64,000 nucleotides of DNA from Saccharopolyspora rhizosphaerae (GTDB lineage: Bacteria; Actinomycetota; Actinomycetes; Mycobacteriales; Pseudonocardiaceae). A model generated the notes under the pieces. That model saw nothing but the letters and a program-made list of their open reading frames with translations, made no database searches and was not told the DNA's origin. Of the stretch, positions 28,763 to 36,807 are shown piece after piece (position 1 is the first letter of the stretch; each line of letters starts with the position of its first letter). The DNA lies in NCBI RefSeq assembly GCF_003931915.1, contig NZ_RSAA01000026.1, positions 124,001 through 188,000 on the forward strand. The letters are read 5' to 3'. The translations under genes were made by a program, and so were the position numbers.

Positions 28763-28768
28763 AGAGTA
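28763..28768 (-). promoter_or_regulatory. -10 hexamer for leuS leader transcript
   Basis: TACTCT on the minus strand, exactly 6 nt before the leader-peptide ATG at 28756; no strong -35 is visible. Confidence 0.5.
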
Positions 28769-28854
28769 GCGGACCAGGCAAAACGGCTTCCGAGTGGCGT
28801 GTGGGGCAGCACACCCGAAGCGCACGTGGGGCCGATCCCGCGCGGCCGGAGGTC

Positions 28855-28860
28855 TAGGCT
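28855..28860 (+). promoter_or_regulatory. -10 hexamer for leaderless SdpI-like gene
   Basis: TAGGCT, then 6 nt, then the GTG at 28867. Divergent from the leuS leader promoter ~90 bp away. Confidence 0.5.
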
Positions 28861-28866
28861 GCCGGT

Positions 28867-29268
28867 GTGCTCGCTGTTCAGGTGATCCTTTGCGCGGTTC
28901 TGATCCTCGGCGGAGCGGCCCTGCTGCTGCTCGGGTTCCGGGGCCTCCGCGGTTCGCTGCCCCTCAACACCTACGTCGGCGTGCGGACGCCCGCCGCGAT
29001 GCGCAGCGAGGAGGCCTTCGAACTGGCCAACCGGGCCGCCGGCCCGGCGATGCTCGCCGCCGGCGGGGTCGCCGTCCTGGCCGGCGCGTCGCTGCCGGCG
29101 CTGGCGAGCGGGTTCAGCGTCGCCCTGGTCGGGGTGCTCGGCCTGGTCGGCGCGTTCGGGTTGATGACCGTCGGTGGGGTTGTGGGCAACCGCGCCGCGG
29201 AGACCGTCCCCGCCCCCGCTCCGGCCGGTGGCTGCGGAGGCTGCGCAGGCGGCTGCTGCGGCGGCTGA
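28867..29268 (+). CDS. SdpI/YhfL-like membrane protein
   Basis: 133 aa with three or four transmembrane helices. The signature of the SdpI family is present after helix 1: LRGSLPLNTYVGVRTPAAMRSEEAFELANRAAGP. The C-terminus is unusual: GGCGGCAGGCCGG, a Gly/Cys tail with four Cys that could bind metal or form disulfides. SdpI of Bacillus gives immunity to a killing toxin, but most actinobacterial members are uncharacterised. The GTG at 28867 is preferred because it sits 6 nt after TAGGCT; no suitable Shine-Dalgarno exists. Confidence 0.8.
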   Translation: MLAVQVILCAVLILGGAALLLLGFRGLRGSLPLNTYVGVRTPAAMRSEEAFELANRAAGPAMLAAGGVAVLAGASLPALASGFSVALVGVLGLVGAFGLMTVGGVVGNRAAETVPAPAPAGGCGGCAGGCCGG

Positions 29269-29294
29269 CCAGTGGAGACGCACCTCTCCCCAGG

Positions 29295-29339
29295 TTCTCC
29301 ACAGTTGTCCACAGGACGTTGTCCACAGGTTGTGGACAA
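29295..29339. promoter_or_regulatory. Cluster of four DnaA boxes outside oriC
   Basis: TTCTCCACA (29295-29303), TTGTCCACA (29305-29313), TTGTCCACA (29319-29327) and, inverted, TGTGGACAA (29331-29339). Three match the actinobacterial consensus exactly, the fourth has one change. Four boxes in 45 bp is denser than most of oriC in this window. It lies ~26 kb from oriC. Confidence 0.8.
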
Positions 29340-29404
29340 CCAGTCGCGCTGGTGCGCGCGGTTGCCCCTGGACCTGCCGTTCAGCCCCGGGCCCCGCAGG
29401 AGCC

Positions 29405-29590
29405 GTCGAATGTCGCGCGAAGTTCGAGCGCGCTGCGGGCAGCTGCGCTGATCAGCGACGCGGCGTCCGAACATGGGATCCCCGACGCGAACGTCATCCC
29501 GAGCGCGGTGGACGGCCGAAGTTCCCCCTTCGAAGTGCGCGCGACGTTGGACGGCTGAAGTTCCCCGTCGAACTTCTCGCGAAGCGTGAA
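29405..29590. repeat. Modular palindromic repeat (locus B)
   Basis: Three copies of the 24-nt palindrome: 29405-29428 (two or three mismatches), 29529-29552 and 29567-29590 (more degenerate). The last two are 38 bp apart and joined by GGCTGAAGTTCCCC, the same linker and period as locus A at 10971. A further linker copy, GGCCGAAGTTCCCC, precedes the second palindrome. Confidence 0.72.
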
Positions 29591-29726
29591 CGGGGGCTCC
29601 GGCGGCGGCCACAGCTCCTGAGGGCTTCACGCACGTTGCGGGGGACGCGTCGCCATGTCGGGGAGCGGTCGCGGAGTCCGTCGACCCGGTCGGGGTCGGC
29701 CACCGCACCGCCGAGCTGAAAGGACT

Positions 29727-30299
29727 TCAGTTCAGCTTCACGTCGCCGGGGTGGGTCGCGAGGAAGGCCAGCGGGGGCCCCTGCCTGCGCAGCACCCGGG
29801 ACCAGAGCTCGGTGTCCGGGTCGGCGATGACGTCGTCCGGCAGCGCCGGGACGACCAGCCAGTCGCCGCGCTCGATCTCCCCGGCGAGCTGGCCCGCGTC
29901 CCACCCCGCGTAGCCCGCGAAGAAGCGCAGCCCGCGCGTTCTGGGCGCCAGCGCGTCCGGGTCGCCGTCGAGGTCGACCATGCCCACCGGACCGCGCACC
30001 CCGACCATCCCGTCGATCGCCGACACGTCCTCACCGGCGCGCAACGTCGCCAGGCAGATCGCCGTGCGCTGTTCGACCGGACCGCCCACGAACAGCGACT
30101 GGGGGAGCGTCGCGTGGTCTCCCCACTTCGGCAGCACCTCGTGCACCGCGACCTCGCTCGGCCGGTTCAGCACGACACCCAGCGTCCCCTCCGCGCGGTG
30201 GTGGATGACGTAGACGACGGTCCGCCGGAAGTTCTTGTCCATCAGCTGCGGAGCAGCGACCAGCAGCGTCCCCGGCTCCACCTCAGCGTCCGATCCCAC
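29727..30299 (-). CDS. YqgE/AlgH family protein (UPF0301)
   Basis: 190 aa, UPF0301/AlgH fold. Family motifs are present: GTLLVAAPQLMDKNFRRTVVYVIHH, GTLGVVLNRPSE, LFVGGPVE and the late RFFAGYAGWDAGQLAGEIERGDWLVV. The biochemical function is not settled; in M. tuberculosis the homologue is Rv0038. GTG 30299 is used; the ATG at 30307 is in another frame. A GATCAT, a weak -10, lies 6 nt ahead, so this too may be leaderless. Confidence 0.92.
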   Translation of the reverse strand: MGSDAEVEPGTLLVAAPQLMDKNFRRTVVYVIHHRAEGTLGVVLNRPSEVAVHEVLPKWGDHATLPQSLFVGGPVEQRTAICLATLRAGEDVSAIDGMVGVRGPVGMVDLDGDPDALAPRTRGLRFFAGYAGWDAGQLAGEIERGDWLVVPALPDDVIADPDTELWSRVLRRQGPPLAFLATHPGDVKLN

Positions 30300-30385
30300 T
30301 CCCGCATGATCTCACCGGATCGCCCGGAGTGACCCCTTCCTCCGGCAACAAGACGGGCGGAAACCCGCACGGAAGAACGACTGGG

Positions 30386-30439
30386 TGTTCACCAACCAGG
30401 AGTAATGCTCACTGTTCACCACTCAGCATTAATACTGAA
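30386..30439. repeat. Imperfect 27-bp direct repeat at the algH-pcnA junction
   Basis: Two adjacent copies, 30386-30412 and 30413-30439, share TGTTCACCA and a TAAT-CT core; the second also forms the dyad TAATGCT / AGCATTA with the first (30403-30431). The patch is AT-rich in a GC-rich setting. It lies downstream of pcnA and upstream of algH. Confidence 0.55.
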
Positions 30440-30450
30440 AGCCCGGCAGG

Positions 30451-31935
30451 TCACTGACCTGGTACTTCGATGCCCTGCTCGCGGGCCCAGCGGTGCAGCT
30501 CCTCGACGGCCTCCTCGCGGGACATGGGTCCGCGGTCGAGCCGGAGCTCCTTGAGGTGCTTCCACGCCTTGCCCACGACCGGCCCCGGCTCCACGCCGAG
30601 CAGGTTCATGATCTCGTTGCCGTCGAGGTCCGGACGGACCTTCGCCAGGTCCTCCTCCGCGGCGATCCGGTCGATCCGCTCCTCGAGGTCGTCGTAGGCG
30701 CGCTGCAGGGCGTTGGCCTTGCGCTTGTTGCGCGTCGTGCAGTCCGCGCGCACCAGCTTGTGCAGCCGGGGCAGCAGCGGACCGGCGTCGTTGACGTAGC
30801 GGCGCACCGCCGAGTCGGTCCACTGCCCGTCGCTGTAGCCGTGGAACCGCAGGTGCAGGAAGACCAGGTCGGACACCTGGTTGATGACGTCCTTCGGGTA
30901 GCGCAGCGCCCGAAGCCGCTTGCGGGTCATCTTCGCCCCGACCACCTCGTGGTGGTGGAAGCTCACGCCGCCACCGGACTCGAACCGCCTGGTCGCGGGC
31001 TTGCCGATGTCGTGCAGCAGCGCCGCCAGCCGCAGCACCAGGTCCGGCTCGGCGTCCGGGTCGGCCGCCCTCTCCAGGTCGATGGCCTGGTCGAGCACGG
31101 TCAGCGAGTGGCGGTAGACGTCCTTGTGCTGGTGGTGCTCGTCGATCTCCAGCTTCATCGCCGGGACCTCGGGCAGCACGTGGTCGGCCAGACCGGACTC
31201 GACCAGCAGCTCGACACCGCGCCGCGGGAACCGCCCGCACAGCAGCTTCGACAGCTCCACCTGCACGCGTTCGGGCGTGATCCGGGTGATCTCGGCGGAC
31301 ATCTCGGTCATCGCCTTGACCACCCGCTCGCTGGGCGCGAAGCCGAGCTGGGAGACGAAGCGCGCGGCCCGCAGCATCCGCAGCGGGTCGTCGGCGAAGG
31401 ACTCCTCGGGCGTCGCCGGGGTGTCCAGCCGCTCGGCGAGGAGGTCGGCCATGCCGCCGTGCAGGTCCACGAACGAGCGCTCGGGCAGCTGGATGGCCAT
31501 CGCGTTGACGGTGAAGTCCCGGCGCACCAGGTCGCCCTCGATGGTGTCGCCGAAGGCGACCTCGGGGTTGCGGCCGACGCGGTCGTACCTGTCGGCGCGG
31601 AAGGTGGTGATCTCCACCGTGGTGCCGTGCCGGTAGGCGCCCAGCGTGCCGAACTGGATGCCGGTGTCCCAGGTGGTCTCGGCCCACCCGGCCAGCAGGT
31701 CGCGCACCTGCTCGGGTCGCGCGTCGGTGGTGAAGTCGAGGTCGGTGCCCAGCCGTCCCAGCAGCGCGTCCCGCACGCTGCCGCCCACCAGGTAGAGGCG
31801 GTGGCCGGCGTCGGCGAAGCGCTCGCCGAGTTCCTCGGCGATCGGAGCGACCTTGATCAGCTCGACGACCGCGTTGCGCTGAGCTTCTCGCTCCGAGGAC
31901 TGCTGACCGGAACCGGCGTGCTGCTTGGTGGACAC
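30451..31935 (-). CDS. pcnA: CCA tRNA nucleotidyltransferase
   Basis: Adds or repairs the 3' CCA of tRNAs. 494 aa: nucleotidyltransferase domain with the catalytic carboxylates in [24 protein letters not shown], the [10 protein letters not shown] motif, the head domain ([18 protein letters not shown]) and an added HD domain (residues ~280-390, [14 protein letters not shown] ... [10 protein letters not shown]), which many bacterial enzymes use as a 2',3'-phosphodiesterase. GTG 31935 is the likely start. Divergent from mutT4, as Rv3907c/Rv3908 are in M. tuberculosis; a TACCCT lies 8 nt upstream of the start. Confidence 0.95.
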   Translation of the reverse strand: MSTKQHAGSGQQSSEREAQRNAVVELIKVAPIAEELGERFADAGHRLYLVGGSVRDALLGRLGTDLDFTTDARPEQVRDLLAGWAETTWDTGIQFGTLGAYRHGTTVEITTFRADRYDRVGRNPEVAFGDTIEGDLVRRDFTVNAMAIQLPERSFVDLHGGMADLLAERLDTPATPEESFADDPLRMLRAARFVSQLGFAPSERVVKAMTEMSAEITRITPERVQVELSKLLCGRFPRRGVELLVESGLADHVLPEVPAMKLEIDEHHQHKDVYRHSLTVLDQAIDLERAADPDAEPDLVLRLAALLHDIGKPATRRFESGGGVSFHHHEVVGAKMTRKRLRALRYPKDVINQVSDLVFLHLRFHGYSDGQWTDSAVRRYVNDAGPLLPRLHKLVRADCTTRNKRKANALQRAYDDLEERIDRIAAEEDLAKVRPDLDGNEIMNLLGVEPGPVVGKAWKHLKELRLDRGPMSREEAVEELHRWAREQGIEVPGQ

Positions 31936-32045
31936 GATTCACCAGGGTATCGGCCACGAGCCCACCCACGACGCACACCTGCGACGGAGGTCGAGTTCCA
32001 CCGGCCGCGCCGCCCAGCAAGACGACCACGAGATGTCGAAACCTC

Positions 32046-32051
32046 TACCAT
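32046..32051 (+). promoter_or_regulatory. -10 hexamer of the leaderless mutT4 operon
   Basis: TACCAT, then 6 nt (CAGGGC), then ATG at 32058. No Shine-Dalgarno precedes the start. Confidence 0.6.
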
Positions 32052-32057
32052 CAGGGC

Positions 32058-32630
32058 ATGCCCCCGTCGCCCGGCCGCTCCTCCGGCGGTTCCCAGCCGG
32101 GGCGTCGAAACCGGCGCCGGCGGCGTCGACTGCGGACCGTCGACGAGACCTCGGCCGGAGGGTTGGTCATCGACGCCGTCCACGGGCTGGCTGCGATCAT
32201 CGGGAGGCTGGATCGCCGGGGGCGGCTGTTGTGGTCGTTGCCCAAGGGACACATCGAGCCTGGTGAGACGCCGGAGCAGACCGCGGTGCGGGAAGTGGCG
32301 GAGGAGACCGGCATCATCGGCCGCGTGGTGACCGCGATCGGCACCATCGATTACTGGTTCGTCGCGGGAAACCGGCGAATCCACAAGACCGTTCACCACT
32401 TCCTGCTGGACGCGGTGGGCGGGGAGCTGTCCGACGAGGACGTGGAGGTCACCGAGGTGGCGTGGATGCCGCTCGGTGAGCTGGACGAGGTGTTGGCCTA
32501 CGCCGACGAACGCCGGCTGGTGCGCCGGGCCCTGAGCCTGCGCGACGGTGGCGGTGGCGGCGCCGGCCTCGCGGGAGGCGAGCGCCTCGGGGCACGACCG
32601 ACGAGAGGGAGCGGGACGGAGCAGACGTGA
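32058..32630 (+). CDS. mutT4: NUDIX hydrolase (MutT4-like)
   Basis: 190 aa. Complete Nudix box: [25 protein letters not shown], with the metal-binding REVAEE core. The N-terminus is strongly basic ([11 protein letters not shown]) and the C-terminus Gly-rich. The family hydrolyses nucleoside diphosphates linked to other groups; the mycobacterial orthologue is Rv3908. Leaderless start (TACCAT 6 nt upstream). Overlaps the DUF6049 gene by 4 nt (GTGA), so it leads an operon reaching to murJ. Confidence 0.92.
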   Translation: MPPSPGRSSGGSQPGRRNRRRRRRLRTVDETSAGGLVIDAVHGLAAIIGRLDRRGRLLWSLPKGHIEPGETPEQTAVREVAEETGIIGRVVTAIGTIDYWFVAGNRRIHKTVHHFLLDAVGGELSDEDVEVTEVAWMPLGELDEVLAYADERRLVRRALSLRDGGGGGAGLAGGERLGARPTRGSGTEQT

Positions 32631-34852
32631 GGTTCCTGCTGGCCGCGCTGTGCGCGGTGCTGTTGTTCGCGATGCTGCCGGTCACTCAGGCGACCGCGCA
32701 GAGCGGCGGCTCAGCCGACTTCGAGGTGACCAAGGTCACCCCCTCGGTGGTCGACGGGGGAGGCCCCGGCGACGTCGTCATCAGCGGTGAACTGACCAAC
32801 CGCAGCAGCCGCCCGCTCACCGGAGTTCAGGCCCGCGTCGAGCGCGGCAGCGCGCCGACCAGCGAACCGGCCGTGCAGCGAACCATGCGCGAGGGCTCCG
32901 AGGGCATCACCGAGCCCGCCTCGGCCCCCATCGCCGACCGCGTCGAGCCCGGCCAGACGCTGCCCGTCCAGGTCCGCATCCCGCTGACCGGCCCCCACTC
33001 GCTCCAGCTCAGCGAGCCAGGGGTCTTCCCGCTGGTCGTCAACGTGCAGGCCGGGCGCTCGCAGGTCGCCGAAGCCCAGTTCCTGCTGCCGGTCACCGGG
33101 CTGCCAGGCGCACCGCCGCTGCGGCCCCCGGAAGCGACCCCGGCGAGCCTGGTCGTGCCGATCGTCGACACCCCACGCCTGGAGCGCGAGGCGCTGCCGG
33201 GCGGGCGCGCGGTGCTCGTCGACGACCAGCTGTCCACCTCGCTCGCGCCCGGCGGTCGCCTCTACGACCTCGTGCAGGCCATCAGCGACAGCGCCCCGGC
33301 GGGTTCCTCGCTGGGCAACGCGCTGTGCTTCGCCATCGACCCCGACCTGCTGATCACCGCCAAGGCGATGCAGGGCGGCTACCAGGTCCGCCAGCCCAAC
33401 GGCACCCTCGTCGAAGGCATCGGCCGCTCGGCCGCCGACCTGTGGCTGACCAAGCTCCGCCAGGCCACCGCAGGCCGCTGCGTCATCGCCCTGCCCTACG
33501 CCGACGCCGACGTGGTCGCGCTCGGCCGCGCCGGGTTGTCCGACCTCGTCGACGGGGCGATGGACGGCGCTCAGCTGATCAGCGCGCCGGACGGGCTCGG
33601 CGTGGAACCGCGCAACATCATGTGGCCGATCGAGGGCGCGCTGGCCGACCCGAAGATCGGGAAGCTGCCGTCGACGATGCTGCTCGACACCCGGGCGGTG
33701 GACATCCCGGCCGGCTCGCTCACCCCGGTCAAGCTCCGGGGGCACGACACGACCGCCATCCCGATCGACCCGCTGCTGGCGTCCGCGCTGGACCCCAACC
33801 GCGACACCCAACAGGAGGTCACCGAGCCGTCGCCGCCCGGCGGAGGTGCGCTGACCGCGCAGAACGCGCTCGGTGCCCTGGCCTTCCGGGCCACCGGCGG
33901 CTTCGTGCCGAACGCGACCTCGGTGCTGGTCCCGCCGCGCCGTTGGAACATGCGCGCCGACGAGCTGCGCGGACTGCTCACCGGCCTGTCGAAGCTCGAC
34001 GCCGCCGGGCTGGTCCGGCTGAACGCGCTGCCCTCGCCGAACCCCGCGACGCTCGCCGAAGCCAACCTCACCTACCCGGTGCAGGCGGGCGGCGCGGAGG
34101 TCCCGCGCGAGACGATCGACGCGCTGGCCGCCCAGAACTTCAGGGTCGGCGACCTGGCGCGGTCGTCGAAGTCCGACCTCGCCCAGACCGTCTCGCCAGG
34201 ACGGGTCACCACCCCGCTGCGCAACGGCCTGCTGCACGGCGTCTCCAGCGCCTGGCGCGGCAACTCCGGCGCCGCCGACGACTGGGTCAAGCGGGCGACC
34301 GTCCCGATCGACGACATGCTCGGCAAGGTCCGGATCGAGGAGTACCCGGGCACGACCAACCGGCTGTCCTCGGACAGCCCGATCCCGGTCACCGTGGTCA
34401 ACGACCTGCCGTTCACCGTCGGCATCCGGTTCGAGATCCCGGCCGTGCCCGGCGTCGAGGTGCAGCACGACTTCGGCGGCGGCCTGGCCACCGTGCCCGC
34501 CAACGGGCGCCGGCAGTTCATGCTCGAGGCCTCGGCGCAGCGCGCCGGCCGGTTCATGGTCGACATCAGCGTCACGGCCGGGGGCGGCACGCAGCTGGGC
34601 ACCACGAAGCGGCTGCCGATGGAGTCCACCGAGTACGGCGCGCTGATCCCCTGGCTGACCGGCATCGCCGGGGCCGTGCTGGTGCTCATGTCGCTGCGGC
34701 GGATCCTGAACAAGATCAGGTCCCGCCGCGAACGCAGAACCGCAGGTCAGCAGCCCTCGGACACGGCGGAGACCGAACCGCTGGCGCACGCCGGCTCCGC
34801 GTTCCCCATCACTGACCAGCCCACCACCGGAGGGGACCGCGACCGGGGCTGA
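32627..34852 (+). CDS. DUF6049 family exported protein (Rv3909-like)
   Basis: 741 aa. Signal peptide at the start ([23 protein letters not shown]), a long extracytoplasmic part with an N-terminal immunoglobulin-like strand region, and a C-terminal anchor ([20 protein letters not shown]) with a short basic cytoplasmic tail. It is encoded just before murJ in many actinobacteria, so a role in cell-wall export or assembly is likely but unproven. GTG 32627 overlaps the mutT4 stop. Confidence 0.88.
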   Translation: MRFLLAALCAVLLFAMLPVTQATAQSGGSADFEVTKVTPSVVDGGGPGDVVISGELTNRSSRPLTGVQARVERGSAPTSEPAVQRTMREGSEGITEPASAPIADRVEPGQTLPVQVRIPLTGPHSLQLSEPGVFPLVVNVQAGRSQVAEAQFLLPVTGLPGAPPLRPPEATPASLVVPIVDTPRLEREALPGGRAVLVDDQLSTSLAPGGRLYDLVQAISDSAPAGSSLGNALCFAIDPDLLITAKAMQGGYQVRQPNGTLVEGIGRSAADLWLTKLRQATAGRCVIALPYADADVVALGRAGLSDLVDGAMDGAQLISAPDGLGVEPRNIMWPIEGALADPKIGKLPSTMLLDTRAVDIPAGSLTPVKLRGHDTTAIPIDPLLASALDPNRDTQQEVTEPSPPGGGALTAQNALGALAFRATGGFVPNATSVLVPPRRWNMRADELRGLLTGLSKLDAAGLVRLNALPSPNPATLAEANLTYPVQAGGAEVPRETIDALAAQNFRVGDLARSSKSDLAQTVSPGRVTTPLRNGLLHGVSSAWRGNSGAADDWVKRATVPIDDMLGKVRIEEYPGTTNRLSSDSPIPVTVVNDLPFTVGIRFEIPAVPGVEVQHDFGGGLATVPANGRRQFMLEASAQRAGRFMVDISVTAGGGTQLGTTKRLPMESTEYGALIPWLTGIAGAVLVLMSLRRILNKIRSRRERRTAGQQPSDTAETEPLAHAGSAFPITDQPTTGGDRDRG

Positions 34853-34914
34853 GATCCTGGGTCGGACGTCCCGGGCCCGCCCGGGCAGCGCAGGCGTGGG
34901 TGAGGATTGAGGCA

Positions 34915-36723
34915 GTGAACGGACACGACCCCAGGCGGTCCGGCGGTCAGCCGGAAAGCCCGACCATGCCGATCGACCGCGGCTCCGCACCGGAGCGCAG
35001 CGCTCGGCAGGGTTGGCACGTCGCCGAGACGCAGCCGATCTCCGCGGTCCCCGCCGAGCCCGGTCCGGACCAGGCCTTCGAGCAGTCCGCCGAGCAGACG
35101 CAGGTCATCCGGCCTGTCTCACCGGGCAAGCCGTCGCTGCTCAAGGCCAGCGGCTCGATGGCCATCGCGACCCTGATCAGCCGGATCACCGGCTTCCTGT
35201 GGAAGCTGCTGCTGGCCTTCGCGGTCGGCTTCGGGGTCATCAACGACTCGTTCAACGTCTCCAACACGCTGCCCAACAGCATCTTCGAGCTGCTCATCGG
35301 CGGCGTGCTGACCAGCGTCGTGGTGCCGGTGCTGGTGCGCTCGCAGAAGGCCGACGCCGACGGCGGTCAGCGGTTCGTGCAGCAGATGATGACGCTGGCC
35401 GTGGTGGTGCTGGGCATCGGCACGGCCATCGCCGTGCTCTGCGCACCGCTCCTGACCTGGATCTTCGTCACCGAGTCGGACACCTCGAACCTCGACCTCG
35501 TCAACGTCCTGGCCTATCTGCTGCTGCCGCAGATCTTCTTCTACGGCCTCTCCGCGCTGGCCGGTGCGGTCCTGCAGTCCAAGCAGATCTTCAGCCCACC
35601 GGCCTGGGCGCCGGTGGTCAACAACCTGGTCGTGATCTTCACGATCGGCGCGTACATGCTGCTGCCGGGGGAGATGTCGCTGAACCCGGTGTCGATGACC
35701 GACGCGCACGTCCTGGTGCTGGGCGTCGGCGTCACGCTCGGCGTGGTCAGCCAGGCCGCCATCCAGGTCCCGGCGCTGCGCTCCACCGGTTTCAGGTTCC
35801 GCTGGCGCTGGGGCTGGGACTCGCGGCTGTCGGAGTTCGGCGGGCTCGCGCTGTGGATGCTGGCCTACGTCGCGGTCAGCCAGATCGGCCTGATCGCGCT
35901 GAGCCGGGTCGCCTTCACCGGCGACGAGGGCGGCTGGTCGACCTACAACTACGTGTGGATGCTGCTGCAGCTGCCCTACGGCGTCATCGGCTTCTCCATC
36001 ATGACCGCGATCCTGCCGCGGATGTCGGCGGCCGCCGCCGACGAGGACTACGCGAAGGTGATCGACGACCTGTCGTTGGGGAGCCGGCTGTCGACGGTGA
36101 CGCTGATGCCGGTCAGCGCCGTGATGACCGCGCTCGGCGTGCCGCTGGCGCTGTCGCTGTTCGCGCTGCGCGGCGAGACCGGCTCGGCCACGACGCTCGG
36201 CTTGGCGCTGGCGGTCTCGGCCTTCGGCGTGCTGCCGTACGCGCTGACGATGATGCAGATGCGGACGTTCAACGCGCTCAGCGACGCCCGCACCCCGACG
36301 CTGATCATGGTCGTGATGACGGTGGCGAAGGTGCTGCTGGCGATCGTGGTCGCCGCGGTGCTGCCGCCCGACCAGATCGTCTTCGGCCTGACCTTCGTCA
36401 ACTCCTTCACGTTCGTCGTCGGCTGGCTGGTCGGCGAAGCCTGGCTGCGGCACCGGCTCGGACCGCTGGGCAGCCGGCGTTTCCTGGTGACCCTGGGGAA
36501 GTCCACGCTCGCCTCGGTGGTCGGCGGGTTCGCCGCGTGGGGCGTGGCGCTCGGCGTCGACGCGCTCGTCCCGGGTTCGGCCGGGGCCGGAACCGGTTGG
36601 TTGCAGTTGCTGTTCGGCAGCGCGGTGGGCTTCGCGGTGATCTTCGGATCGATGTCCATGCTTCGAGTGGCCGAACTTCAACCCGCGATTGGGCGCCTCA
36701 CCGGTTTGCTGCGTCGTCGGTGA
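34915..36723 (+). CDS. murJ: Lipid II flippase MurJ (MviN)
   Basis: Flips lipid II across the membrane for peptidoglycan synthesis. 602 aa with ~14 transmembrane helices and the MVF fold, e.g. ASGSMAIATLISRITGFLWK, SNTLPNSIFELLIGGVLTSVVVPVLV, and YNYVWMLLQLPYGVIGFSIMTAILPRMS. The N-terminal ~75 residues are a hydrophilic extension. In M. tuberculosis MviN (Rv3910) carries a C-terminal pseudokinase and an extracytoplasmic domain; here the gene ends after the flippase and those domains form the next gene. GTG 34915 is chosen over the in-frame GTG at 34900; the start is uncertain. Confidence 0.93.
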   Translation: MNGHDPRRSGGQPESPTMPIDRGSAPERSARQGWHVAETQPISAVPAEPGPDQAFEQSAEQTQVIRPVSPGKPSLLKASGSMAIATLISRITGFLWKLLLAFAVGFGVINDSFNVSNTLPNSIFELLIGGVLTSVVVPVLVRSQKADADGGQRFVQQMMTLAVVVLGIGTAIAVLCAPLLTWIFVTESDTSNLDLVNVLAYLLLPQIFFYGLSALAGAVLQSKQIFSPPAWAPVVNNLVVIFTIGAYMLLPGEMSLNPVSMTDAHVLVLGVGVTLGVVSQAAIQVPALRSTGFRFRWRWGWDSRLSEFGGLALWMLAYVAVSQIGLIALSRVAFTGDEGGWSTYNYVWMLLQLPYGVIGFSIMTAILPRMSAAAADEDYAKVIDDLSLGSRLSTVTLMPVSAVMTALGVPLALSLFALRGETGSATTLGLALAVSAFGVLPYALTMMQMRTFNALSDARTPTLIMVVMTVAKVLLAIVVAAVLPPDQIVFGLTFVNSFTFVVGWLVGEAWLRHRLGPLGSRRFLVTLGKSTLASVVGGFAAWGVALGVDALVPGSAGAGTGWLQLLFGSAVGFAVIFGSMSMLRVAELQPAIGRLTGLLRRR

Positions 36724-36807
36724 CTTTCGCGTCACGTACCCTCGTCTGTGAAGTCTCCTTCCGTGAGGGCAACCCGCAGGCGGACCGGGAGGAGCGGGAG
36801 AGGGAAG

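Larger units (their letters stand above)
29269..29726. other. Intergenic region with DnaA boxes and palindromic repeats
   Basis: 458 bp between the SdpI-like gene and the algH stop (convergent). It holds the DnaA-box cluster at 29295-29339 and palindromic-repeat locus B (29405-29590). No gene is seen. Confidence 0.6.

Noticed and set aside
28589..28860. T-box riboswitch upstream of leuS
   Set aside because: No T-box consensus or specifier loop is visible. The leader ORF with Leu codons explains the region better.
29295..29339. Second replication origin
   Set aside because: There is no AT-rich unwinding region or trio beside the boxes and no initiator gene. The full oriC lies at 54.6-55.9 kb.
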